Assembly (NCBI GenBank): GCA_944331945.1
Contig: CALVJC010000032.1
Span: 1 to 12,151, forward strand
Direction of reading: 5' to 3'
DNA length: 12,151 nucleotides
DNA from: an uncultured Bacilli bacterium
GTDB taxonomy: Bacteria; Bacillota_I; Bacilli_A; RF39; UBA660
Shown piece by piece: positions 6,133 to 12,151 of this stretch; positions within the stretch are counted from its first letter, which is position 1; each line of letters starts with the position of its first letter. A program made the position numbers and the translations under genes. The notes under the pieces are model-generated. The model was not told the DNA's origin and did no database searches. It saw only the letters and a list, made by a program, of their open reading frames with translations.

Positions 6133-7561
6133 TCATCTGTAACAATTTCTGCTTTGCTTTTGTCGTTTTTACTTTGGTAAGCCAAGATTCCCTAGGGCCA
6201 AAGGAAAGAGGATCAGTAAGAATACGAACGCGATCTTTATTTTGTAATTCATAACCCACGTCTACTTGTCTATCATTAACAAGGGCCGAGACCATAGTAT
6301 TTCCAAGCTCACTATCAATTTCATAAGCAAAATCAATCGGGGTAGAACCTTTTGGTAATTCTACAACTTCTCCTTTTGGCGTATAAACATAGACTTTATC
6401 CGTAAAAAGTTCTGCTTTGACTTGCTCGACAAAAGCTTGATTATCGAAAAAGACATGATTAATCTCTAATAAAGACTGAAAAAATTGATATTTTTGCGCT
6501 AGATCCTCTTGCATTTTTTCTCGGGCTTTCCCTCGATTAATATCCCAATAAGCCGTTAAGCCAAAAGAAGCAATCTTATCCATATTAAAGGTTCGAATCT
6601 GGGTTTGGACAAGACGTTCTCCTGCTCCAAACACCGTAGTATGTAACGATTGATACATATTGGTTTTAGGGTTGCAAATATAATCTTTAAACTTATCATT
6701 AATTGGATGATATAATTTATGAATGAAACCTAAACTCTTATAGCAATCAAGCTCTTTTTGAACCATAATCTTTAAAGCTAACAAATCATGAATATTCGAA
6801 AGTTGATGTCCCTCTTGTAAGCGCTTATAAATACCATAAATATTTTTGGTTCGTACTTTGATTTCATTCGGAATAGAATGATCTTCTAAAATAGACTTTA
6901 TATTGGTTAACATCTCAACCAAAGTCGCTTGGCTATCCTCTTCAATTCTTTTCTTTTTTTCTTCTAAATGCTGATAAATATCCGGTTTTAAGTATTGAAG
7001 CGATAAATCCTCTAATTCACTTTTCAACCGATAAGCGCCAATATAATAGGCGAGGGGAACAAAAATTTCCATTGTTTCTAAAGCATTTTCTTTTTGCTTA
7101 AATTCCGACTTGAATTGTAAGGTTCTCATATTATGTAAGCGATCCGCCAGCTTGATAATGATAATCCGCACATCACTGGTCAAACTCGTAATGATCTTAC
7201 GTGTATTTGCCATATTTTGTTCTTGTTTCGAAGAAAAATTCATCTTGCTAATTTTCGTAACTCCATTCACTAAATTAGCAATTTCCTTATTAAATAATTC
7301 TGAAATTTCTTCTTTGCTCGTCTTCGTATCTTCTAAGGTGTCATGTAACAATGCCGCACAAAGAGTATCCCGATCTGCATGCATCTCTGCTAAAATATAA
7401 GCGACGGAAAGGGGATGGGTAATATAGGGCTCTCCACTTTGCCTTGTTTGTCCAAAATGGAGATCATTTGCATAATCATAGGCTTTCTTGATCCAGTCCA
7501 CCTCCGTTTCATTATAACTTTTGACCATTCGTATGAGATCTTCTTTGGTAATCACTTCCAT
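6116..7561 (-). CDS. Rel/SpoT-family protein: intact ppGpp hydrolase, altered synthetase, truncated after TGS
   Basis: A cytoplasmic enzyme of (p)ppGpp metabolism, 481 residues against roughly 730-750 for full-length Rel. The HD hydrolase domain (about 20-150) keeps its metal and catalytic residues: His35, His49, HD 73-74, ED 77-78, Asp140 and Asn144 in KLADRLHNMRT. The synthetase domain (about 230-340) keeps Arg237, Asp259 and YQSLHTT. However, the catalytic Glu of the usual E-I-Q-I-R-T motif is Gln319 (QTQIRT), the Arg after D-L-L-A-x is Lys264, and the conserved MH and AHW motifs are MD and AYW. The TGS domain (about 386-450) has Asp416 where the tRNA-contacting His normally sits. The helical, zinc-finger and ACT/RRM domains are absent; the gene ends 30 residues after TGS. 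I infer a mainly or only hydrolytic enzyme, poorly coupled to ribosomes. AGGAGG (7568-7573) fixes the start. Confidence 0.92.
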   Translation of the reverse strand: MEVITKEDLIRMVKSYNETEVDWIKKAYDYANDLHFGQTRQSGEPYITHPLSVAYILAEMHADRDTLCAALLHDTLEDTKTSKEEISELFNKEIANLVNGVTKISKMNFSSKQEQNMANTRKIITSLTSDVRIIIIKLADRLHNMRTLQFKSEFKQKENALETMEIFVPLAYYIGAYRLKSELEDLSLQYLKPDIYQHLEEKKKRIEEDSQATLVEMLTNIKSILEDHSIPNEIKVRTKNIYGIYKRLQEGHQLSNIHDLLALKIMVQKELDCYKSLGFIHKLYHPINDKFKDYICNPKTNMYQSLHTTVFGAGERLVQTQIRTFNMDKIASFGLTAYWDINRGKAREKMQEDLAQKYQFFQSLLEINHVFFDNQAFVEQVKAELFTDKVYVYTPKGEVVELPKGSTPIDFAYEIDSELGNTMVSALVNDRQVDVGYELQNKDRVRILTDPLSFGPRESWLTKVKTTKAKQKLLQMKQALK

Positions 7562-7704
7562 AACATACCTCCTAAAAAAACAAGAACCGAGCTCTCACTT
7601 TGCCCGGTTCCAGCATAAAAATATTTTTCAAGAGGACTTATGACCACAAGAAAATTCGGTTTTAAAGAAAAGCATGTTACCATTTTATTTCTGACTTTCC
7701 CCAT
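7552..7704 (-). CDS. Putative 50-residue leader peptide upstream of and overlapping rel
   Basis: ATG at 7704 has a GGAGG (7710-7714) 5 bases away and lies about 18 bases after the predicted transcription start. The ORF runs 50 codons across the terminator at 7574-7610 and the rel ribosome site, and stops with TGA 10 bases inside rel in another frame, so the two are placed for translational coupling. The product starts MGKVRNKMVTCF, has a mildly hydrophobic middle, and resembles nothing I recognise. No run of one amino acid is present, so a classic amino-acid-starvation leader is not indicated. A 6-bp stem (7715-7720 with 7686-7691) could enclose its ribosome site and start. It may be a regulatory leader or a real small protein; part of its sequence must also satisfy the hairpin. 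Confidence 0.5.
   Translation of the reverse strand: MGKVRNKMVTCFSLKPNFLVVISPLEKYFYAGTGQSESSVLVFLGGMLWK
7574..7610 (-). terminator. Intrinsic terminator (attenuator) in the rel leader
   Basis: On the minus strand GAACCGGGC (7610-7602) pairs with GCTCGGTTC (7592-7584), 9 bp with one G-U pair and a 9-base loop, followed by TTGTTTTTTT (7583-7574). The rel ribosome site AGGAGG begins on the next base. A terminator between the rel promoter and the rel start means that expression depends on read-through. Confidence 0.8.
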
Positions 7705-7728
7705 AAGCACCTCCGAAATATTGCTATC

Positions 7729-7757
7729 ATCATAACTTTTCTTACTCCTCTTGTCAA
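7729..7757 (-). promoter_or_regulatory. Consensus promoter for the rel leader
   Basis: On the minus strand TTGACA (7757-7752) and TATGAT (7734-7729) are 17 bases apart, giving a predicted start near 7722. This yields a 5' leader of about 160 bases before rel. No other good minus-strand promoter was seen nearer to rel. Confidence 0.8.
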
Positions 7758-7792
7758 GATGTTTTTTCACGTTTTTTGACAATCGATATTTA

Positions 7793-7821
7793 TTGATTTT
7801 GCAACTTTTGTCTGCTACGAT
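7793..7821 (+). promoter_or_regulatory. Probable extended -10 promoter for degV
   Basis: TTGATT (7793-7798), 17 bases, then TACGAT (7816-7821) preceded by TGC, an extended -10. The predicted start is near 7828, leaving a very short leader with ribosome site GAGGTGAT just before ATG 7840. The -10 match is only moderate. The promoter is divergent from that of rel. Confidence 0.55.
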
Positions 7822-7839
7822 CTTAAATGAGGTGATGAA

Positions 7840-8724
7840 ATGAATAAAATAACAATTACAACCGACAGTGGTATGGATCCACTAGACGAAGAAAATATGA
7901 TCGCGGCTTTAGTCGTCAAGAATAATAAAGAAAGTTTTCGTGATGTTTTGGAAATTAGTCCCAAGACTATTTTAAGAGAACAAGAAAAAGGAGATTTGTT
8001 TCGAACTTCTTCTCCCTTATTACAGGACTATCAAGAAAAATTTAAAGAACATTTAGAGAATCATCAAGATGTGATTCATTTATCGATGAGTAGTGGTATC
8101 AGTGAGGGAAGTGTCAATACGGCCCATCTTGCCGCAAGCTCGTTTGCAAGTCAATACAAAAACAATGTTTATGTCATTGATTCCTTGACCGGAGCGACCG
8201 GTGGAACCTTAATGAATGAGATTGCCAAAGATATGGTAAAGCAAGGATTATCGACGAAAGAAATCGTAACCAAATTAGAAAACTTAAAAAGAAAGATTCA
8301 AACGGCTTTCTATGTTCCAAATCCGGAAGGATTTATTAAAAGTGGGCGTAATCGATCAGAAATGTGTTTAAAAGACAAAGCCCTTTTAGTCGGAGCGAAC
8401 GCTTTAAAACTAGCGAGTGTCAAGTTTCGAGTGGATTTCAATCAAGAAGGAAATCTCTTTACCAAAGCATTAATGCGTTGTAAAACAGGAGTAGGCATGC
8501 TAAAACTAGTGAAAGAAATCGTAACCAAAGAAACACTAGAACAATATGATCCTGCTTATGTTGTCATTGGTACCTTAGAAGAAAAAGAAGTAAAAATGCA
8601 AGAAGTAGAAAACTATTTAGAGAATTTTCACTATTTTAAAAGAATTATCAATCAAAATATTAATGGAGTTGTCGCCGCTTACGGAAGTCCAGATCTCGGT
8701 GGCATCAGTCTTGTCAAAAAGTAA
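7840..8724 (+). CDS. DegV family protein (fatty-acid-binding, FakB-like)
   Basis: DegV proteins bind a long-chain fatty acid in a buried pocket; some (FakB) present it to the kinase FakA for phosphorylation and phospholipid synthesis. The 294-residue length is normal. Visible family features are TTDSGMD at 7-13, TSSPLLQDY (56-64) in place of the usual TSxPS loop, LSMSSGISEGSVNTA (81-95), the second-domain strand VYVIDSLTGATGG (110-122), FIKSGR (165-170) and the late PDLGGISLV. The start follows GAGGTGAT with good spacing. The gene is alone on its transcript, divergent from rel and followed by the obg promoter. No FakA (DAK-domain) gene is in the window, so a role in FakAB is not shown. The C-terminal fatty-acid-head-group region is somewhat degenerate. 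Confidence 0.88.
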   Translation: MNKITITTDSGMDPLDEENMIAALVVKNNKESFRDVLEISPKTILREQEKGDLFRTSSPLLQDYQEKFKEHLENHQDVIHLSMSSGISEGSVNTAHLAASSFASQYKNNVYVIDSLTGATGGTLMNEIAKDMVKQGLSTKEIVTKLENLKRKIQTAFYVPNPEGFIKSGRNRSEMCLKDKALLVGANALKLASVKFRVDFNQEGNLFTKALMRCKTGVGMLKLVKEIVTKETLEQYDPAYVVIGTLEEKEVKMQEVENYLENFHYFKRIINQNINGVVAAYGSPDLGGISLVKK

Positions 8725-8729
8725 AGCCT

Positions 8730-8762
8730 CTATAAGAGCTCTTGTAGAATCTTCTTCTTTTT
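8730..8762 (+). terminator. Possible weak terminator after degV
   Basis: CTATAAG (8730-8736) pairs with CTTGTAG (8741-8747) around an AGCT loop with one T-G pair, followed by the T-rich AATCTTCTTCTTTTT. The short stem makes it weak, and it overlaps the promoter of obg. Confidence 0.4.
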
Positions 8763-8770
8763 GCTATAAT
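8742..8770 (+). promoter_or_regulatory. Extended -10 promoter for obg
   Basis: A perfect TATAAT (8765-8770) preceded by TGC forms an extended -10. TTGTAG (8742-8747), 17 bases upstream, is a poor -35. The ribosome site GAGGAGG (8784-8790) is 8 bases before ATG 8799. Confidence 0.6.
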
Positions 8771-8798
8771 AACACTACAGAAAGAGGAGGGGATCGTT

Positions 8799-10073
8799 AT
8801 GTTTGTCGATGAAGTAGAGTTAACGGTAATTGCCGGAAGCGGAGGAGATGGCTGTACCGCTTTTCGGAGAGAAAAATACATTCCTTTTGGAGGTCCTTTT
8901 GGCGGAAATGGGGGAAGAGGCTCGAATATTATTTTTCAAGTAGATGAAGGCTTACATACCCTTCTTGATTTACGATATCAAAAAGTAATCAAAGGAAAAA
9001 AAGGGGAAAATGGCAAAGGCAAAAATCAAAACGGGAAAGGAGCCGAAGATGTTATTGTTAAAGTCCCACAAGGAACCGTCATTACGGATTTAGATACCAA
9101 TTATATTTTAGCGGACTTAAAAGGCAAAAACGATCAAGCCATTATTGCCAAAGGGGGGCGTGGCGGAAGAGGAAATACCGCCTTTAAAACGCAAGCAAAT
9201 CCTGCTCCTAATTTTTCAGAAAATGGAGAGCCAGGAGAAGAACGCCATTTAAAAATAGAACTAAAACTCTTAGCAGACGTAGGCTTAGTTGGGTTACCGA
9301 GCGTAGGAAAAAGTACCATTATCTCTAAAGTATCACGCTCAAAACCTAAAATTGCCGCTTATCACTTTACGACCCTAACGCCAAATCTTGGAGTAGTCCG
9401 TGCCTCTAGTGGAAAAAGTTTCGTTATGGCTGACTTGCCAGGCTTAATTGAAGGGGCATCTCAAGGAGAAGGCTTAGGAGATCGCTTCTTACGCCATATT
9501 GAGCGAACCAGAGTCCTTTTACATGTCATTGATATGGCCGGCAGTGAAATGCGGGATCCTTATGAAGACTATCAAACCATCAACAAAGAATTGTTCGAAT
9601 TTAATCCAAAATTATTAAAACGCCCCATGATTATTCTGGCTAATAAAATGGATTTACCAAACGCCAAGGAAAACTTAAAAGAATTTCAAAAGAAAGAAAA
9701 AAACAAGAAGATCTTTTCTATCTCCGCCATTACGGGAGAAGGACTACAAGAAGTCATTGATTACGTAGCGGATCTACTTGAGACGATCAAAGAAGAAAAC
9801 TTATATGAGGAAGAAGCTTTTGAAAGTCATGTCTTATATCAATTCCAAGAAAAAGAACCTTATACCATTGAAAAAGAAGATGGTGTTTGGGTGATTAAAG
9901 GAGAAGAAATTGAAAAACTATTTAAAATGACCAAACTAAATACCGAAGAAGGTCAAATGCGTTTTGCCAGAAGAGTAAGTCGCATGGGAATTGATGATAA
10001 ACTAGAACAATTAGGAGCCAAAGAAGGAGATATGGTTCGTATTTTGGATTTCTATTTTGAATATCGAAAATAA
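8799..10073 (+). CDS. obg: GTPase Obg (CgtA), ribosome-associated
   Basis: An essential GTPase that binds the 50S ribosomal subunit and is linked to ribosome assembly and, in several bacteria, to ppGpp and stress responses. The 424 residues show all three domains. The glycine-rich Obg fold is at 1-158, starting MFVDEVELTVIAGSGGDG. The G domain (about 159-330) has GLPSVGKST (165-173), FTTLTPN (190-196), DLPGLIEGA (212-220), NKMDLP (282-287) and SAITGEG (309-315). The C-terminal OCT domain covers about 340-424, ending in KEGDMVRILDFYFEY. The P-loop Lys171 and Ser172 are intact. The start is supported by GAGGAGG. It has its own promoter. Nearness to a Rel-family gene may be coincidental, although Obg and SpoT interact in other bacteria. 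Confidence 0.97.
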   Translation: MFVDEVELTVIAGSGGDGCTAFRREKYIPFGGPFGGNGGRGSNIIFQVDEGLHTLLDLRYQKVIKGKKGENGKGKNQNGKGAEDVIVKVPQGTVITDLDTNYILADLKGKNDQAIIAKGGRGGRGNTAFKTQANPAPNFSENGEPGEERHLKIELKLLADVGLVGLPSVGKSTIISKVSRSKPKIAAYHFTTLTPNLGVVRASSGKSFVMADLPGLIEGASQGEGLGDRFLRHIERTRVLLHVIDMAGSEMRDPYEDYQTINKELFEFNPKLLKRPMIILANKMDLPNAKENLKEFQKKEKNKKIFSISAITGEGLQEVIDYVADLLETIKEENLYEEEAFESHVLYQFQEKEPYTIEKEDGVWVIKGEEIEKLFKMTKLNTEEGQMRFARRVSRMGIDDKLEQLGAKEGDMVRILDFYFEYRK

Positions 10074-10117
10074 GATGAATCTTTGTAAATTCTCTTTCTT
10101 TTTTTTGCCTTCTTCGC

Positions 10118-10123
10118 TATAAT
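10118..10123 (+). promoter_or_regulatory. -10 element upstream of dnaB
   Basis: A perfect TATAAT 24 bases before the dnaB ATG. No acceptable -35 is at the right distance (TTTCTT at 10095-10100) and there is no TGn extension. The T-rich stretch 10091-10107 upstream could be the U-tract of a weak obg terminator, but I see no convincing stem. Confidence 0.4.
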
Positions 10124-10147
10124 GATTTTGGAAAGTGAGGGATCTCC

Positions 10148-11452
10148 ATGAAGAACATTACCATTTTACCAGCAGACAAATACATTGTGGTCAATAAAAC
10201 CGTTCTTCATGAAGAAGATCGTCGCCTTTTAACCTTACTTTATCAGCCGATCATCGGCTATACAGCTGTAAGTCTCTACTTTACCTTTGTCGATGATTTA
10301 GATGCCTTTACTCGTACCAGTGAAGACTTCAACCATCATCACTTGATGGCCACCATGCAATTAAAACTCGATGATATTATGATTGCCAGGGAAAAATTAG
10401 AAGCCGTAGGACTCCTAAAAACCTATGTCAAAGAAGGAAATGTCAACAGTTATGTCTATTTATTATATTCTCCTATTTCGGCCAATGAATTTTTTAATCA
10501 TCCTATTTTAAATATTGTTCTTTATAATAACATTGGTAAAAAAGAATATGATAAAAGACAACAATTATTTAAAGTGCCGAAGATCAATTTAAAAGAATAT
10601 GAAGATATTAGTCTAAAATTTAATGATGTTTTCTCAAGTAGCAATTTAAAGCCCTTTGAAGTCGTTGATTTGATCGAAACAAGACAAGAAGGAAAAATAA
10701 AACTGAATCAGGCCATTGATTTTAATTTGTTAATCGCTTCGATTCCTTCTAGTATGTTATCTTCCCGTTGTTTTACCGAAGATGTTAAAGATTTGATCAA
10801 TTCTCTTGCAGTTGTTTATCAATTAGATACCGAAGCAATGATTGGTTTAGTACGAAATGCCATCAATGAAAAAGGATTAATCAATCGGGAAGAATTACGG
10901 AAGAGTTGTCGGAATTATTATCAATTTGAAAATATGGGTAGTCTTCCAACCTTAGTTTATCAAAAACAACCGGAATATTTGAAACAACCAGAAGGAGATA
11001 CTTCGAAATGGGCTAAAATGGTTTATACCTTTGAAAATACCTCACCTTATGATTATTTGAAAAGCAAATACAAGGGTGCAGAACCGACCAAACGAGATTT
11101 ACGACTCATTGAAGATTTAATGGTAGAGCAGAAGTTAAGTGCTGGAGTCGTGAATGTTTTGATCTCTTATGCCCTAAAACTAAACCATCAAAAATTAAAC
11201 CGTAATTATCTTGAAACCATCGCTGGACAGTGGAAACGATTAAACATTGAAACGGTCGAAGAAGCCATGAAATTAACCGAAAAAGAATATAAGAAAATGA
11301 AAAAAATTGCTGCCAAAAACGAAACCAAGCCAAAAACTAAACAAGAGAAAAAAGAAATCTTGCCAGACTGGTTTGATCAAGAACAACAAAGCGAACAAGT
11401 AACGAAAGAAGAAGAGGAAGAGTGGAATAAGATCTTGTCCTCCCTTGTATAA
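10148..11452 (+). CDS. dnaB: DnaB, replication initiation and membrane attachment protein (Bacillus type)
   Basis: A primosome protein that with DnaD and DnaI loads the replicative helicase at the origin in low-GC Gram-positives. The 434 residues are slightly shorter than the roughly 470 of B. subtilis. The N-terminal winged-helix region matches the family in RRLLTLLYQPIIGYTAVSLY (25-44), the LEAVGLLKTY strand (84-93) and the P-x-x-x-NEFF-N-x-x-x-L-N-x-x-LYN pattern (109-127). A DnaD-like C-terminal domain spans about 300-378 and has the typical Y-x-x-x-I-x-x-x-W signature (Tyr354, Ile358, Trp362) followed by IETVEEA. A lysine-rich linker and an acidic tail containing ILPDWF end the protein. 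GTGAGG at 10135-10140, 7 bases from ATG, supports the start. dnaI, the usual downstream partner, is not in the next position. Confidence 0.9.
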   Translation: MKNITILPADKYIVVNKTVLHEEDRRLLTLLYQPIIGYTAVSLYFTFVDDLDAFTRTSEDFNHHHLMATMQLKLDDIMIAREKLEAVGLLKTYVKEGNVNSYVYLLYSPISANEFFNHPILNIVLYNNIGKKEYDKRQQLFKVPKINLKEYEDISLKFNDVFSSSNLKPFEVVDLIETRQEGKIKLNQAIDFNLLIASIPSSMLSSRCFTEDVKDLINSLAVVYQLDTEAMIGLVRNAINEKGLINREELRKSCRNYYQFENMGSLPTLVYQKQPEYLKQPEGDTSKWAKMVYTFENTSPYDYLKSKYKGAEPTKRDLRLIEDLMVEQKLSAGVVNVLISYALKLNHQKLNRNYLETIAGQWKRLNIETVEEAMKLTEKEYKKMKKIAAKNETKPKTKQEKKEILPDWFDQEQQSEQVTKEEEEEWNKILSSLV

Positions 11453-11473
11453 TTTTCTTCTTTATGATAAAAT
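11445..11473 (+). promoter_or_regulatory. Possible promoter for the 164-residue membrane protein gene
   Basis: TTGTAT (11445-11450) and TAAAAT (11468-11473) are 17 bases apart and start within the last codons of dnaB; TATGAT at 11463-11468 is an alternative -10. Read-through from dnaB is equally possible because no terminator is seen between the genes. Confidence 0.35.
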
Positions 11474-11501
11474 AAAGAACACAAAGGGGGAAGGAACGAA
11501 C

Positions 11502-11996
11502 ATGGACAAAGAAGCCAAAAAATTGATCTTCAAAATTATTTATACCGCTACACTAACGATTTTATTGACCTATCTATGGTGGGGTCCTTATCAGAATAAT
11601 TTTCGGGCCCAAATTTCTTTACAACAAGAATATTGGAATCAAACCAATGACTTAAAAACAAAAGGTTTTGATCCCATTGCCATTGCTCAAGAAGCGAAAG
11701 TACAAGAAGTAAGTATTGAAAATACCAGTGAGGGAGAAAGAGCTTATACTATAGCTTTTATGGTCGATGAAGGAAAAGAAAACCAAAACACTAATAAAAA
11801 TAACTATGTAAAATATTACATTATGGATGAGATGGGCAACTGTAGTGATGCTAGAAATTTAAGCCTAAATGGTAATATTTATACTAGCACCTTAGAAAGC
11901 GGAGAAAAAGAAGAATATAAAATTGTATTATGGAGTGATGAAGAGGAAATGAATCTAGATGGTAATCTCTCTTTGATTGCCAATCCAACTCTATAA
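11502..11996 (+). CDS. Hypothetical membrane-anchored protein with an extracytoplasmic beta-rich domain
   Basis: I do not recognise this 164-residue protein. It starts MDKEAKK, then has one hydrophobic segment (about residues 9-28, IFKIIYTATLTILLTYLWWG), consistent with an N-in, C-out signal anchor. The remaining 135 residues are polar and strand-rich, with repeated Y, N, S and E (for example EYKIVLWSDEEEMNLDG). The alternating pattern suggests a small beta-sandwich, possibly Ig-like, outside the membrane. The ATG at 11502 was preferred to an in-frame TTG at 11445, which would overlap dnaB. It has the purine-rich AAGGGGGAAGGAA just upstream and places the membrane segment at a normal distance from the N-terminus. 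The gene lies 49 bases after dnaB and 9 bases before a tRNA gene, so it may share a transcript with either. Confidence 0.75.
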   Translation: MDKEAKKLIFKIIYTATLTILLTYLWWGPYQNNFRAQISLQQEYWNQTNDLKTKGFDPIAIAQEAKVQEVSIENTSEGERAYTIAFMVDEGKENQNTNKNNYVKYYIMDEMGNCSDARNLSLNGNIYTSTLESGEKEEYKIVLWSDEEEMNLDGNLSLIANPTL

Positions 11997-11997
11997 T
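11992..11997 (+). promoter_or_regulatory. Possible -10 element for tRNA-Arg
   Basis: A perfect TATAAT ends 8 bases before the first base of the tRNA and overlaps the stop codon of the preceding gene, placing a start near 12004. No -35 at 16-18 bases is convincing, so the tRNA may instead be transcribed from upstream. Confidence 0.35.
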
Positions 11998-12005
11998 TCT
12001 TTTTT

Positions 12006-12082
12006 GTTCTCGTAGCTCAGTAGGATAGAGCGATCGCCTCCTAAGCGATAGGCCGGCAGTTCGAATCTGCCCGGGAACACCA
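12006..12082 (+). tRNA. tRNA-Arg (anticodon CCT)
   Basis: The 77-base gene folds fully. The acceptor stem GTTCTCG/CGGGAAC has one T-G pair, the D stem is GCTC/GAGC, and the anticodon stem ATCGC/GCGAT holds loop CTCCTAA. The variable loop is five bases and the T arm is GGCAG-TTCGAAT-CTGCC. The anticodon CCT reads the AGG arginine codon. The discriminator A and the CCA end (12080-12082) are encoded in the DNA. Confidence 0.95.
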
Positions 12083-12093
12083 CTTTAAATATT

Positions 12094-12112
12094 AGTTCGA
12101 ACGATTCGAACT
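12094..12112 (+). repeat. Perfect 8-bp palindrome downstream of tRNA-Arg
   Basis: AGTTCGAA (12094-12101) and TTCGAACT (12105-12112) form an inverted repeat around CGA. The arm repeats the AGTTCGAA found in the tRNA T arm (12059-12066). No T-run follows, so it is not itself a terminator. It may act in 3'-end processing of the transcript. Confidence 0.55.
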
Positions 12113-12123
12113 TTCAACATAAG

Positions 12124-12150
12124 ATCAATCAAAAATGATTGATTTTTTTT
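12124..12150 (+). terminator. Rho-independent terminator after tRNA-Arg
   Basis: ATCAATCA (12124-12131) and TGATTGAT (12136-12143) form a perfect 8-bp stem with loop AAAA, followed by a run of eight T. It ends the tRNA transcript. Confidence 0.88.
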
Positions 12151-12151
12151 G

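Noticed and set aside
7110..7400. 96-codon plus-strand ORF opposite rel
   Set aside because: It is antisense to the conserved HD and synthetase region of rel, has no promoter or ribosome site, and its sequence resembles no family.
7562..7722. T-box riboswitch upstream of rel
   Set aside because: TGGAACCG (complement of 7605-7612) resembles the T-box core and sits at a terminator. However, the leader is only about 150 bases, no stem I with a specifier loop or AG bulge is visible, and the bases around the core do not form a good antiterminator. The match is explained by the terminator stem itself.
1..12151. CRISPR arrays, insertion sequences or prophage genes
   Set aside because: No regularly spaced repeats, transposase or integrase motifs, or terminal inverted repeats were seen; the content is housekeeping throughout.

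Overview
The window looks like chromosome of a walled, AT-rich Gram-positive bacterium of the Bacillota, most likely in or near class Bacilli. Three things point there: cell-wall genes in a dcw-like order, a Bacillus-type DnaB (the DnaB/DnaD primosome family, not the helicase), and promoters that follow TTGACA-17-TATAAT with GGAGG ribosome sites. TGA is used as a stop and TGG as Trp, so this is not the Mycoplasma code. An uncultured gut lineage of Bacilli (RF39-like) would fit, but that is a guess from style and gene order only.

Layout. Positions 1-6088 (+) hold a cell-wall block: the 3' part of a class B penicillin-binding protein with one PASTA domain, two SGNH-hydrolase-like genes each with its own promoter, then mraY and ftsW 14 bases apart. 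murE and murD, which often sit between these genes, are absent. The first SGNH gene appears to start with ATG at 1813. A run of seven A just after that ATG throws it out of frame with the rest of the gene, and the stretch this removes carries the probable nucleophile serine.

Positions 6116-7561 (-) encode a Rel/SpoT-family protein cut short after its TGS domain. Its ppGpp hydrolase centre looks complete, but the catalytic Glu of the synthetase is Gln and the TGS His is Asp. Its leader (7562-7722) has a consensus promoter, a 50-codon ORF with a good ribosome site, and a transcription terminator lying inside that ORF just before the rel ribosome site. This is the best candidate here for an undescribed regulatory arrangement.

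Positions 7840-11452 (+) hold degV, obg and dnaB, each behind its own promoter or -10 element. They are followed by a small membrane-anchored protein of unknown function (11502-11996), tRNA-Arg(CCT) and a strong terminator at the window end.

Together the genes cover septal peptidoglycan synthesis (PBP, MraY, FtsW), nucleotide alarmone control (Rel, with Obg as a GTPase linked to it in other bacteria), fatty-acid binding (DegV family) and replication initiation (DnaB).
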